Origin: Sternotherus odoratus
Taxonomy: Eukaryota > Chordata > Testudines > Kinosternidae
DNA length: 64,000 bases
Assembly (NCBI GenBank): GCA_032164245.1
Contig: JAVMKO010000003.1
Location: 62,504,390 to 62,568,389 of the forward strand
Direction: 5' to 3'
Shown in pieces: positions 44,270 to 56,026 of the stretch. The notes under the pieces were generated by a model. The model did no database searches. It saw nothing but the letters and a program-made list of their open reading frames with translations, and was not told the origin of the DNA. The stretch's first letter is position 1, and every line of letters starts with the position of its first letter. Both the position numbers and the translations under genes were made by a program.

Positions 44270-47200
44270 GCCACTCTCTGCCTTCTTGTGAAGCTCCTCT
44301 TTCTGAAGCCAGAGAAACAAATCCTTATGAGAAGAATTTAACAAATGTCACTTTTAATATATGTGGGTGCTCTGGCATGGATTCATTCTGTAAAACTGAA
44401 TCTTTCATTGTAAATCAGTCAGACCATCTAGTGGGATATTTGCTGATGTTTTATCCCCAACATTGCTGTAACCATTAATGGACGGTTCTCTTGTGACAGA
44501 GGATGGGTATTTGGTGTGGACCAAGACCTACCATCGGATCTTAGTATTTTTTTTATGGGGTGGGGGAACAAACGTGAAATTTTGAAGATTTTTCATTTAA
44601 AAAAGTGCAGCGTTTTTCAATCATCTCAAGTAGTAACAAACCAACCAATTGCTTCTCTATTCCAGAAATGTGCACCCCAAATTGTTCTTTAAACACAGAT
44701 GCATTAAGCAATATCTGGCTAACACCCAAGGTAACTAGAAGTAACTTCATGTCATAATAACCCTGTTACATTTGACAAATGTGAAAGTTATGAACAAAAG
44801 GTCCTATTGAACCAAAAGATCAGTTTCTAATATCCGTGTATCAGCATGAAGAAACAATGACCACAGTAAATCAGTACAAAGACCTTAGGAGCTTTTCCTA
44901 TTCTATTGCTGTGCATACATGGCACAACTTAATTTAACTCTGAGAACACCTGCCTAATTGCAAGTAAGCATATTGCAAATCTGTCCCCAAAATACAGGTG
45001 CAAGATGTACAGTAGTCTGTTTTCTCCATAAGTTAATATAGGCATAAGTGCCTCCCACCACTGCCTTTCCCTGCACACACAATCTAAAATAGATCACTAA
45101 ACTTGTGTCTCTGGAGTTCATTTTAAAACACAAATACACTTTTGCAAACACTACAAACACAATGAAATCCTGAATACCATATTACAGCAGACACAGTTCA
45201 TTTTTTTTCTTGGTTTTCTATCTCACAGCTTTCCTCAAAAAGACAAACAAACATCCAAGTAACCACTGTCCAGAGGAAAACAAAACAATCACACCCCATA
45301 TGCATTCTGTTCTAGGAACAAAAGCAATTTACAACTAGAAACTAGCACTTTGGCTCATGGGTCCTCAACATCCCTGGCGCCCAGGCCTGCAGTGGGAGAC
45401 CGGTCAGCAGATTATCCCAGAGTCAGGATCCCAGGGTTTCCAGCTCTAGGGAAACCTACCAGACAGACTAACCTGGAGCTAGGGCTCCATTTTCCTTTGC
45501 AGAGAATTTTGAAATGTTGGGAGGGAGAGTTGTTTTAAGTCTGAACAGACTCACATTCAAAATAACAAAATCCTCTGTGAAAGGGTGTTAGCTTTCCCCA
45601 TCCAGCTCTGCATAATGTGCCCAGGCCATTACAAAGTATATGACAGCCAGGGACAACACAGCCTCGGTTGAGCAGATATGAGTATGATGTGTGGAAGGAT
45701 GTTTTGGAAGAGATCAGCTTAATCTAGAGTATGACCACTTTCGAGAATTCCTCCGAAACCTTCCTTATTTGCTAAGCCTTTGCCATGCTAACCAAAATGA
45801 CATTTGAAAAACCAGCTTCCCGCCTTCTTCATCCCAGAAGAAGATGCCCAACCTCTTTATCACTTGAAAAGGGACAAGACTGCATAAAGTCAACTAGGGA
45901 CTTCACTGTTGCTTATCTATTGTACACAGAAGCCATTCAGATACTATGTTGATGGTCAGTGATAAAATAACCCTGAAATAAACTGATGTTACCAGCAATT
46001 TTTCTGTTCTAAAGCAAGTAATAAATGGCTGTGACTTGGAAGAGGGTAATTCATGTTACTTTTTGGCTTCTACACTTGAATTTGAGCCAGTTTCTGTTTT
46101 AATAAAAAGTTATCAAATTAGTAATAGGCTTAGTATTTATAAATCAAAATGAATGAGAAGAGAGACTGAAATATCTCATACTCTTCTGGAAGCATGTGTA
46201 TTCCACAGCCAGAACTTTCTACCTTTGGAAAAATGGCAGTGTTATCCTGTCTCTGAGATGATTTATGCATTGTAGGAGATTCTTTTTTCCCCCCATCTCT
46301 CCACTTGGAAGACCCAGGAGATGGTCCCAAACAAAATCCTCCACAACATCTATAACTATCCTTCCCTGTGACTGACACAGACATTGGACTGTCTTCCTAT
46401 GCACTTGTTTCGACTAGTATTTCCCTGTTAAATGCATTTTTAAAACCTGAGACCAGGTTTCATGAGGCTCCCCAGATTCCCTTTACAATTCAACATTCTT
46501 ACCAATAGTTCAAAATTGACTATAAAATCAGTTAGGTAAACTGCAAGCACCATAAACAGCACATTGACACAGAGTTCATGTTAATACAATGAACCATGAA
46601 CATTTAATCCAATGAACATGGTTCTGAAAAGTTATCTCCCATGTATTCAATTACCTCTACTGCTCAGACAACACTGTAGCTTTCAGCATATGTGCTAAAG
46701 TTTATTCTCTTCTTTCAGATTTCCCTGCCAAAAAAGATTGTGCTCTCACCGATTTACAAGATTACCAGTCATTGGCTGCACATAGTCTATCATCTGACAC
46801 AGAGATCCAACCAGTCTGTGATGCACTACTATCCTAACAGATAGCAGCAAGGAGAAATAGTAAAAAGACTTAGTCAGTGTATACCTTGTGGGGGTTTGGG
46901 CACAATATGAAAATCTGTGGCATTTCCTTTCACACATCTACACACACGCACATAAGAGGTGAATCAAATTTCTAGCTGGAGGGTGGGAAGGAAATGTGAC
47001 AGTTTTCAGATCGAATAACTAAAGGGTTGAGTTACTTGGTAGAAATTGGTATTGTCATGGTGTTTGAAGCAATTCAGTTGCATGAGTATTTCAATTCCCT
47101 TCTCTCTCCAAAAATAAATTTCCTTTACAAGTTGGCTGAGAAAGTGCCTGATCCAAAGATCATTTAAGTCAATGGGACTCTTTCCATTGACTTGAATAGA

Positions 47201-48070
47201 GTTTGGATCAGGTCCCAACTTCCCAATTACATTAGCCTGAAATCCTTGTCAGCCTATGAATATATCTCTCTATAAATATCTGTCATTTCTGGAACATCCT
47301 TGGAAATTTACATTGCCACATGCCAGTGTATTTATTTAATAGTCTGTTTTGATTTTACTAGCACCCAGCTAGCTGCCCCTCCTTTGAAAGCAATGACACA
47401 TTAAAAATCTCTTTTGACTTGCTACCTAGGTATTAGATTAATGAGCCATATTATGCAAGGAAAGCAGTGTATCATTTCATAATCAGTCCATGATGCAGAG
47501 AGAGGGAGGAAAATGTAGTAGCAATATGTTTGGAGAATTTATGGTCCAGGGCAGTGAACCAGAAATGAAAAAGAAAAACTATCCAGTCAAAGGTGAGGTG
47601 TAGCTCACCTGTAGTGGATTAATTATGCTCAGAAATAGCAAGGCAGCAGAAAACGTCACAGGGCCACGCTGGTGATTATTTAACAATTATTGAATTCCCA
47701 CACTACACTCGGCACTTTGCAGAGCAAGTAAGAGATTTTTTTCATGTCTTACAGCTCACAATATTTGAAATATTGATCTAGACCAATCTTTCTCCTGGGG
47801 TGGATTTGTATTTGGGAAATAAAAGGAGGATTTGGAAATCCTAAGTGCCCCAAATCAGGTGTGGTTTCATATGCTGTGAAGAATAGAGAAGTGGCTGGCA
47901 GGTTATATATTCGGTTTGGCTACCATCAGTTCTAGCTTCTGTTGAAACATGTGTGTATGGTGCTTTTGGGGGTAAGGCCCATTCATAAGCCACCCTGAAA
48001 ACTGCTATCTCAAACCCATGGTCCACAAGGTTCATGGAAGTGGCCGCATGCCAACCCTCCACCTGCTACT
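44270..48070. other. AT-rich sequence, nothing secure
   Basis: No gene found. The part at 45345-45530 (GC-richer, ggtcctcaacatccctggcg …) looks like a dispersed reptile repeat I cannot name. The parts at 46420-46740 and 47220-47500 are repeat-poor. Confidence 0.4.
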
Positions 48071-48073
48071 GTC

Positions 48074-48704
48074 AATTGCTTACTAAGGACTCATGAAGTC
48101 CAGCCCCAGTTTGAAGATCCACCCGAGGCCCTATCAGTAGAGTTACAAAGCATCTGATTGGCCTGCTGTCCCTATTTAATCCAGCAGCAGAAACAGGAAG
48201 CTGTCTGAACAGGCTGTCATGGCTGGATTGAGGACAGTCTGACTTGGAGGTCAAAGACAGAATCCACTGTCATATAATGGGAGTGAAGAAGCAATTGGGT
48301 CAGTTGATCAGAAGCAGAAGACAAACTTGAGATCAGAACCATGAATTCTGGTTCCATGAGTCAGATTCCACAACCAAACTGATTTAGGACACCAAGGAGT
48401 CAGAAGCAGGAGACAACTGGGGAACTACTCATCAGATGTCAGTAGTCAAGCTAGGGCAGGATGCCTGGAAATCAAGCTGGGGGGGGGGGCATACAGTATA
48501 GAGTATGGTGGAGCTTACTGTTCCTGCTGCTGGATTAAGTAGGGACAGCAGGCCAATCAGATGCTCTGATACTCCTCCAATACAGAACCCGGGGTGGAGC
48601 CTTCCTTTGGGGAGACTAGCCCTGGCTCTGCCCCTAGGCAGATCCTCCCTGGCTATTATATCTCCCGCCCATGGGGCTGGGATCCATGGGTCCTTGGTAA
48701 TTAG
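48074..48704. repeat. Two copies of a repeat facing each other
   Basis: Bases 48150-48200 and 48514-48564 are inverse complements at 48 of 51 positions (gcatctgattggcctgctgt…). Further out, 48074-48107 and 48673-48704 also pair (ttactaaggactcatg … versus …ccatgggtccttggtaa). The right copy is fuller and contains GGAGATATAATAGC on the minus strand; the left copy lacks that middle part. The spacer is unrelated. Probably two LTR-like or MITE copies in opposite orientation. Confidence 0.65.
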
Positions 48705-48724
48705 TTCTCAGTAGGCTAGCAGAT

Positions 48725-49608
48725 GGAGGGTTGGAGCCTGGCCACTCCCATGAACCCTGCAGACCTGACATTGAGACTTGAGTATGATGACAGCTGCTTC
48801 CACTGGTATCTCTCATGTGGATGGAGAGGGCAGGAGCTGCAATCTACAGTCTTAGTACAGATGAATGGGAGTAAGGGAAAAAAACTATTATATTGGTGAT
48901 ATCACATTCTTCATGTTCAGTTCCTTAGTAGTAAAGAATTCACAAAGAAGTCAGCTTATTAATATGTCGGTGACAACTGTTTATAAATGTCTTAATATTT
49001 ATGTGGCTATATAGTGAATGTGTTAACAAGGCTGCAAAGTATTAACTATTGTTCATACTCTGAAGGCATTGTTTGCAAATGTGTTTAATTAATTAGACTG
49101 ACACAATAACTTTTACAAGGTTAATAAGATGTCATAACCTGATAGTATTTGATTACTGTGAAACAAATGTGCATTTGCCTCAAGTTACTCTCTTAAAGAG
49201 AGGTTTATAAAATAAACAACACAGAACACAGCATTTTTAGAGGCATCATCAAAGATCATGTCTGAATTGGATCAACTGCATTGTCCTTTTCATGTTATCC
49301 ATTGATAACTTACAGAGAAAAGTACTGACATGTTTAATAACTGCAATTTACTAAAGCTTCCATTACTGCATGATTAGCCAGATAGGGGTCAATACTGCAG
49401 ACATTTAAATAGATTATTGCCCTAACTATGAAGAGTAGACAATGGAATATTCTCATGGAAAAAAGCTATGTGGGGTGAAAGGGCGAAATTTCAAAAGTAC
49501 TGGGCCTAATTCTGTTCCCATTGACATCAGTGGGAGCAATTAGTCCAGTGCTAAGTGTTTTTGAACATTCCACTGTAAGTACTTGCATGATTGTGGTTTA
49601 TATTTATA
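48725..49608. other. AT-rich sequence, nothing recognised
   Basis: No gene or transposon end before the Helitron. AT-rich and repeat-poor. Confidence 0.45.
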
Positions 49609-49649
49609 CTAGTCTAAAAGCCCATGTACACGGGCCAACGGTAACGGCT

Positions 49650-49900
49650 CGCGGCCCCCCCCACTCGCTCAGCTCTCTCCCCCCTCCCCACTCCAAGGGC
49701 CCCCCACTCGCTCAGCCCCCCTCCTCCCCACTCCAAGGGCCCCCCTCCACTCACTCAGCCCCCCTCCCCCCACTCCAAGAGCCCCCCTCCACTCGCTCAG
49801 CCTCCCCTCCCCCCCACTCCAAGGGCCCCCCCGATTGCTCAACCCCCCCCTCCCCCTCACTCCAAGGACCCCCCACTCCAAAGCCCCCCTACCTGCACCT
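49650..49900 (+). repeat. C-rich minisatellite inside the short Helitron
   Basis: Five to six imperfect units of about 40 bp combining CACTCGCTCAGCC, a C-rich block and CCACTCCAAGGGCCCCCC. The CACTCGCTCAG text also appears in the Helitron array at 56.3, 57.85 and 59.5 kb. Confidence 0.8.
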
Positions 49901-50000
49901 CCTGTGCCCAGCCACCCTCCTGCCCGCGCTCCCAAGCCTCTGATCCAGACCCTGCTTCCCTCTCGGCGGCACACGCACAGCGGTCATGTTGTGCTGCCGA

Positions 50001-50049
50001 ACTACACCTCCCAGCATGCCGTTCGTCTGGGCCATCTCTACTGCGCATG
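50001..50049 (-). promoter_or_regulatory. ZNF143-, YY1- and NRF1-like motifs inside the Helitron
   Basis: ACTACACCTCCCAGCATGC (50001-50019) matches the ZNF143/STAF consensus ACTACA..TCCCA..ATGC. GCCATCT (50031-50037) is a YY1 core in antisense, and CTGCGCATG (50041-50049) is close to NRF1. The cluster in a CpG-rich stretch looks like a housekeeping-gene promoter fragment. Function is not shown. Confidence 0.5.
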
Positions 50050-50099
50050 ACGGCTTCACACACCACTTCTCTAGTCTTTTATTATATAGGATGTTTCAC

Positions 50100-52370
50100 A
50101 ATTAGTTCTTGCACAATGCTTATATTAGAGCTGGGTGGACAGTTAACTATCAGCAATCTAGTTGCTAAAATTAGCCCTTTTCCCTCTTCAGAAAATGTCT
50201 GAATAAATTACTGGTATGTTTACTTTGAGAATTGTTTTAGGTTTTGTGCCTATGAACTGCACAGAAAGTGTCAGCTGCTAGTATTCACTCAAGTATATCA
50301 TATTCACAATTAGAAAACCAACCATTGTTATTGGTTTATAGCAGTGTTATTTCTGGTCAGTGATTTGATCACCAACAACTTATTCATTCTAATGTAGGGC
50401 CCAGAAGTTCCATTTTGTTAGGACCTATGCAAACACATAAGACATGGTCCCTTGTCCAATGAACTAACAGCCAAAGAAGGCAATTAATACTAGAAGGGTA
50501 GGTGAGAGGGCTACAATCTACTTCAGTACTGTTATACACAACTGAGCCTCAGCTAGGGCCAGTAGAAAATTTTCTGTCTCAACTTATTTTGATGGAAAAT
50601 TGGGTTTTCAACTAAATGAAAACATTTTGTGGAAAGTTTGCTTTCCTAGACATGTTTTCAGTTCCCCCTTCCTTCCTTCCCCCTCCCCCCGCAAAGAAAC
50701 CTGGAAATTCAAACCCACACCCTATTTCAGTTTCCAGTTAAAAGTCAACATTTTCTGCAGAAGATAAATTCTGACCTACCATAAACGTAGCCTTAAATGA
50801 CTTTTAGGCATAATGGGAAAAAATGGTATGGAGGATGGATTTGAAGGAAGAGATAGCTCTAGTCAGTGGGAGGCAGCCCAAACTTGCCTGGCAGCAGAGA
50901 AAAGGCCCAAAGCAGGCTGTGAAAGAAATTCACAAGTCTATTGTCATTGGCAGAGTGGAGAATGTCGGGAATGTTACACTCCAAGAGTCAAGAGCAGATA
51001 AGAAGAGAGCAGTGGAGCTTTGAGTGGTCTTAAAAGTGAGGGCAAAATGTCTGGAATCTGGAAAAAAAGGGTGCTAGTATAGGCATTAGAGACCTGATTT
51101 AATTCTAACTGAAGTCTTACACTGGCCCCTATTTTTAAGTGTTGTGATTTTAACTGAAGTACTGTGTCAAGAACTGATAGACACAAACAAAAATAAATCT
51201 GAATGAATAAACTTGATAGTGTTCCTGCTAATATAGCCTGTTCCAACACCCAGTGAAGTAAATGAGAGTCTTTGGCATCAATGACACTGGGCTTTGGATC
51301 ACGTCCACAATGTATTTATTACAATTAAATCTGAAGTAGTATTAATTCCTTGCAAAGGAAGTCACTATATATAAATGTGAAAGATACAGGAGACTATCAA
51401 AATCCAGGTGTTTGGACCCAGGATTTGATTTTATTCCATCTGTAACATAAATGTATTTATAGAAGATGCACAAAAAGGCACAGATGGCATGCTCTTTGCA
51501 TACTAAGAAATAGGATTGAGGTTAATGGGAATTTTGCCTGTGTAAGGACTGCCACATCAGGCTCTTTATTCTGGATTTTTTTAATCTCTGGATACCCATG
51601 CAATTGTTAAAATAAAACTAAAACAGAGGTCCTAAATTTTAATGCATGGAGTGATTTGCTCTTGGATTTTTATCACTTACAGCATTAAGAAGTGAAAGGA
51701 TAATTTATCTTGAAGGACAAACTGTGTGTCTTTTAACCAAGTGTTATCCTGGGACCAAAAAAAAATAATCTACAAACAGATGAATTAGTTCACTGTGCAC
51801 TAAATCTAAAAGGCACTGGGCTGCATGATATGGACTATTCTACATCTCTATGCTTAGCTCAAGGTCACATTTGCTAATTAGAATATTTTTTCTGATCAAC
51901 CAGTTTTGTTAGATGTGCATAGTAATATACTTGACAGGAACTTTTTTAAAAAATATAGCCTTCAAAATCCAATTTTGATTTTAATTGGAGTATCACATGA
52001 ATATGGATACTATTTTTAAATACACTTTAATAATAGATACAGAAGACCTTAAGCATTGCAATGCCTAAACTTTATGTTGTTAGAATAATCACTGGAACCA
52101 CAATGGGATCCCCAAATCTGAGTTATACACCTAGGTTCCTTGTACAATAAATGAGGAGAGAGAGATGACTATGCCTTTAATCTACACAAGCCAGCATGCT
52201 ACATGGGGAGTCACCTAAATCAGCTAATGGAGGATGCTTACAAGAGAGGTACATCCTAAGCTTCACTCTTCTCACAGAGTTCAGTCACTAGCTCTGCTTG
52301 CAATCCACTGCTGGAAACAGAAAACATGGCCTATCTCCACCTAAAAAGGCTGGGGAAGAGGGTGGAATCT
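50100..52370. other. AT-rich sequence with one old repeat
   Basis: The part at 50385-50490 (tagggcccagaagttccatt … ggtcccttgtccaatgaact) is an old copy of the family at 15810. The rest is AT-rich without gene or transposon signal. A C/T-rich tract lies at 50665-50690. Confidence 0.45.
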
Positions 52371-52374
52371 TATA

Positions 52375-52532
52375 ACCTTTAGCCCAGTGCTTTGGGTATT
52401 CATCTGGAATGTAACAAACCCCAGTTCACTTCCCAAATTTACCTGATGAGGACAAGGGATTTGAATAGGGTTCCACATGTCCGAGTTGAATACTCTAGCT
52501 ATTGGACTATGGGATAGATTTGGGTCTCCCTT
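52375..52532. repeat. Inverted tRNA-like dimer, copy 4
   Basis: Plus half: 'ttagcccagtgctttgggta' (A-box side) and CCCAGTTCACTTCCC. Linker: AAATTTACCTGATGAGG. Minus half: GGAACCCTATTCAAATCCC and an outer 'tagtccaatagctagagta'. Confidence 0.6.
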
Positions 52533-52607
52533 AATCTCTCTTGTTGAAGTTCTTTCACTTTTTATTGAACAATTAAACACTATCTGCTGCATTAATAAGA
52601 ATCACTC

Positions 52608-52765
52608 CATACTCCAGTAGATAGAGCCCTCAGAGAGGTGTGAAATTGTTGTTTAAATCTCTTCTCATCAGGCAAGGGGGAAATTGAACCAGGGTCTTCC
52701 ACATTCAATTTGCTAAGGGACTATCCTGAACATTGAGCTAAAAGTGATAAGGGAGGCCATCATCT
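52608..52765. repeat. Inverted tRNA-like dimer, copy 5
   Basis: Plus half: 'ccagtagatagagccctcag' and TTGTTTAAATCTC. Linker: TTCTCATCAGGCAAGGGG. Minus half: GACCCTGGTTCAATTT. It lies only about 75 bp from copy 4 in the same orientation. Confidence 0.6.
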
Positions 52766-52959
52766 TCTCCCAACTCTTCCACAAACCCCTAGATATTGTG
52801 GGATAAAGGTGTGTTCATAGAACACTTACCTCAGATGGGCAGATAAATACCTCCCATTCCCCAGTTTGTGGATTTTGCTGGGGCTTAGATGTGAGATCGG
52901 CATTCAGACACAGAGTGAGGCAACAATGTGCATGCCCAGAGGCAGAAATTTAGGTCTGA

Positions 52960-53560
52960 GGGCTTGGTTACACTGTCACTTTAAACCATAATAAAGCCTC
53001 CCAGAGCACTCTACCTTTACTACTCGTCCACACTGGCAGGGCACATAGAGTGCTCTGACTCCTTGGCTATATTGATTCTGTTACTCTTCATTGCCAGAGA
53101 ATTAACAGTTGTTGCATATTGGGAGAGACAGTGTAGCTCCGGTGTAAACAGGTAGTAACAATACTGCACTTTGAGTGACCTCCAGAAACACCCCCTAATC
53201 TCCTTAAGTCAATTGACCTCTCTTCCCTGTGTTTTGAACTCGGCTGGAGGAATGCAGAAGCACTTTTTCAGAGCTTATCTGCAACTGGGCAAATCAACAA
53301 AGCAATTGTTTACCAAGTGAGTGAAAAGCAGGGGGTCTATGGGACACTGAATTTACAAGACGGCATGCTGACACACACTCAGCACTCCAAAAATCTGCTC
53401 GCTCTCTCCCTCCACATACACACAACACACTCCACCCCACCCACCTCGTTTGAAAAGCACATTGCAGCCAGCTGAATGCTGGGATAGCTGCCCATAATGC
53501 ACCACTCCCAGTGCCACTGCAAGTGCCGCAAATGTGGTCACACCAGTGACAACCAAGGAT
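52960..53560. mobile_element. Decayed DNA-transposon-like repeat
   Basis: Begins 'gagggcttggttacactgtc' and includes 'tccacactggcagggcacat', then 'gagtgctctgactccttggc', and ends near 'cccataatgcaccactccca'. I recognise it as a turtle dispersed repeat with TGGCTACACT-type ends; ends and target duplication are not clear. The 67-residue minus frame is noise. Confidence 0.4.
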
Positions 53561-53574
53561 TTAAGCAGTGGTGC

Positions 53575-53705
53575 CTAAAATTGGGATTTAGGCACCCCAG
53601 TCTGATTGGATCTGGTCTTTTGTGACCTAGGCTCCTAAGACCCATTGACTTTCAATGAGATAGATTCCTAAATTCCTGAGACACTTGCACATTTTAATCC
53701 TATAC
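53575..53705 (-). repeat. Old dispersed repeat (TTAGGCACCTAAGTC type)
   Basis: 'gggatttaggcaccccagtc' and 'gacctaggctcctaagaccc' followed by 'attgactttcaatgagatag' match a reptile repeat rich in ttaggcacctaag and cccattgaaagtcaatgg, in the orientation opposite to 15520-15610. Confidence 0.45.
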
Positions 53706-53709
53706 CTAT

Positions 53710-55060
53710 ATTTCAATTTTTACACTTTGGAAATTTTTGTCATGGAGTAATGCTTACAGTAGGTATTTAGAAATTTATGAAATATATTTAATGCTGGCAG
53801 TAATCATTGTTGCATGTGAGCACAATGCACATCAATAAACAATGCAGGCACATACATGGTAATGGGCAAAGAAATTAATCAACCCTGTAAAGGCCAATTT
53901 GTAAATACTTATGTTTTCCTTTAATTTGTGTGTTTTTAAAACCATATAATTAATTGTTTATTTGCACAATATTTTCAAATAAGGGAAGAAAAAAACAGTA
54001 GGTTTAAAAAAAAAAGGGGGGGGGGAGGTGAGAATAAGCCAGGAATAAAAAGAAAAATCTTTGGAATTAATGAAAAAAGATGGAGAGAGAAGGTAAAGAA
54101 AGATCTAGGATTTCTTTAAAAATGAACCATGAATTTTACATGTATTTTAAAAAGTACAGTATTTTTTTAAATTAAATATAGCTTCAATGCAAAATCTAGT
54201 AAATGGAAAATAACAAGAAATCTTAGAATACTGGAAATTCTGATCACATGGGATGGTAGGATATAGTTTTGGATATATAGCTGAACCGTATGTGAACTGG
54301 AAATCAAAAGTTACGGTTCTTGAATGTGCTTTCTAGTACTATTTAGTTTTGTCTAGCGAAAAAGATGTATTTATATTATAGTTGAATTTAGCGGTTCCGG
54401 TCAGACTGGGGTCCTACAATACTAGACTTTGCACAGAGGTAGCTGCGGCTCAAAGTGAGTTTAGAGATACCACAATAACAGCTTATTTCATAGTATATTA
54501 TTTAAGATTTATATTTTCTCCTTATCCTAGGATATAAATGACCCTTAAAGTTCACCCATTCCAATGCACTGTATTGAGGAGTTACATTTTTCAAAAGCTT
54601 ATTTTTCATTGAATGGACATTTTCTCTGTGGTCTGCATAGCCATTAACAATTCATCTCCTCTGCACTTCATTCTAGAAATAAAAAGGGGTCTCATGTTCA
54701 GTTCACAGTGAGAGAAGCTACAAAAAAAAATTCTCCTAATTATTACAGGGAATAGATATCATTTGTGTTATGTTTCTGTTGCATCAGGCTGAACATTCAG
54801 CCTGGAAAAAATGTCATTTTTATTACTTTTAAAAACATTTCAAAAATATAATTTAAGCAATTGGTCCAAACCTTCCCATTTACTTTTATGGCTCTCATCA
54901 GAGCAGTACCTCAGCAAATTATTATTCATGAAGATTAGATTCATGGTGAACGGCCATAGAAACAGGATTGGGGCCTTACTTTCCCTAGGTACTGTAGAAT
55001 ACATTTGCCTTGGAGAAATTACACTTAATTAATTCATTGTTACAACAAGCTATGAGGTAC
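53710..55060. other. AT-rich sequence, nothing recognised
   Basis: No gene or transposon. An A9-G10 junction lies at 54007-54027. Otherwise AT-rich. Confidence 0.45.
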
Positions 55061-55064
55061 AGAA

Positions 55065-55192
55065 GTATCATTATCTCCATTTTCCAGCTAGTAAATCAAG
55101 GAACAGAAAAGTTATGTGACTCAGTTAAATTCACACAAGAAACTTGTGGCAAAGATGGAAACTAAAAATGGATCTAAATTCAATCCAATAGG
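55065..55192 (+). repeat. MIR SINE fragment
   Basis: 'cattatctccattttccagc', 'aaatcaaggaacagaaaagt', 'tatgtgactcagttaaattc' and 'acacaagaaacttgtggcaa' follow the MIR consensus order (attatccccattttacag…gaaactgaggcacagag…taagtgacttgcc…cacacagc). It abuts the CR1 copy on its right. Confidence 0.75.
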
Positions 55193-55194
55193 CT

Positions 55195-55858
55195 CAGAGA
55201 CTTTAAGGTCAGAAGGAACCATTATGATCATCTAGTCTGACCTCCTGCACAACGCAGGCCACAGAATTTTACCCACCCATTCCTGCAATATACCTCTCAC
55301 CTATATCTGAACTACTGAAGTCCTCAAATCTTGGTTTAAAGACTTCAAAGTACAGAGAATCCTCCAGCAAGTGACCCATGCCCCCTGCTGCAGAGGAAGG
55401 CGAAAAACCTCCAGGGCCTCTGCCAATTTGCCCTGGAGGAAAATTCCTTCCCGACCCCAAATATGGCGATCAGCTGAACCCTGAGCATGTGAGCAAGACT
55501 CACCAGCCAGACACCCACAAAAGAATTCTCTGTAGTATCTTAGATCCCATCCCTCCAACTTTCCATCATATACCTCCAGGCCCCTCTATTACCGTAGTCA
55601 AAGATCAATTGCCAAAATTATGTTTTCCCATCACACCAGCTCCTCCATAAACCTATCCAGCTTCATCCTGAAGACAGATAGGTCTTTTGCCCCCCACTGC
55701 TTCCCTTGGAAGGCTGTTCCAGAATTTCACTCCTCTGATGGTTAGAAACCTTTGGCTAACTTTAAACATCCTGAGGTTTGGGGTATTTGAAATTGAGATC
55801 TGGAACTCAATTGTGCAGCTTGCATCCCTCTCTAGATTGAAATACAAAACATACTAAA
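55195..55858 (-). mobile_element. CR1 LINE 3' UTR, turtle type
   Basis: 'gagactttaaggtcagaagg', 'aaccattatgatcatctagt', 'ctgacctcctgcacaacgca' and 'cctctcacctatatctgaac' are the antisense 3' region of a CR1 subfamily common in turtles. It is little diverged compared with the 7.9-kb copy. The 90- and 85-residue frames across it are UTR noise. Confidence 0.9.
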
Positions 55859-55950
55859 TTATTTCCTCTCCCAAATGTAGTTATGCTGTTTATGACTTAA
55901 TGATATTAAATTTTAGATTAGAGAATAATCCAGGTAATTTTTCAAATACT

Positions 55951-55953
<3 letters not shown>

Positions 55954-56022
<69 letters not shown>
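55954..56022. repeat. (TA)n microsatellite at the left edge of the Helitron array
   Basis: About 34 TA repeats without interruption, running straight into the first Helitron copy (ATAAAAGTCAAGTGG). A shorter TA tract follows the last copy (59955-59974). The array therefore lies in, or carries, a TA repeat. Confidence 0.9.

Positions 56023-56026
<4 letters not shown>

Larger units (their letters stand above)
49609..50091 (-). mobile_element. Short non-autonomous Helitron, complete ends
   Basis: On the minus strand the 5' end is TCCTATATAATAAAAG preceded by A, and the 3' end is a GCCCGTGTACATGGGC hairpin, TTTTAGA, CTAG, followed by T. TC start, hairpin about 7 nt before CTAG, and insertion between A and T without target duplication are the three Helitron criteria. 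The length is 483 bp, with no Rep/helicase. The interior has a C-rich minisatellite (on the plus strand) and a GC-rich promoter-like block near the 5' end. The 140-residue plus-strand frame is minisatellite noise. Confidence 0.88.

Noticed and set aside
49521..49974. 140- and 101-residue frames across the short Helitron
   Set aside because: Translations of the CACTCGCTCAG / CCAAGGGCCCC minisatellite, open on both strands.
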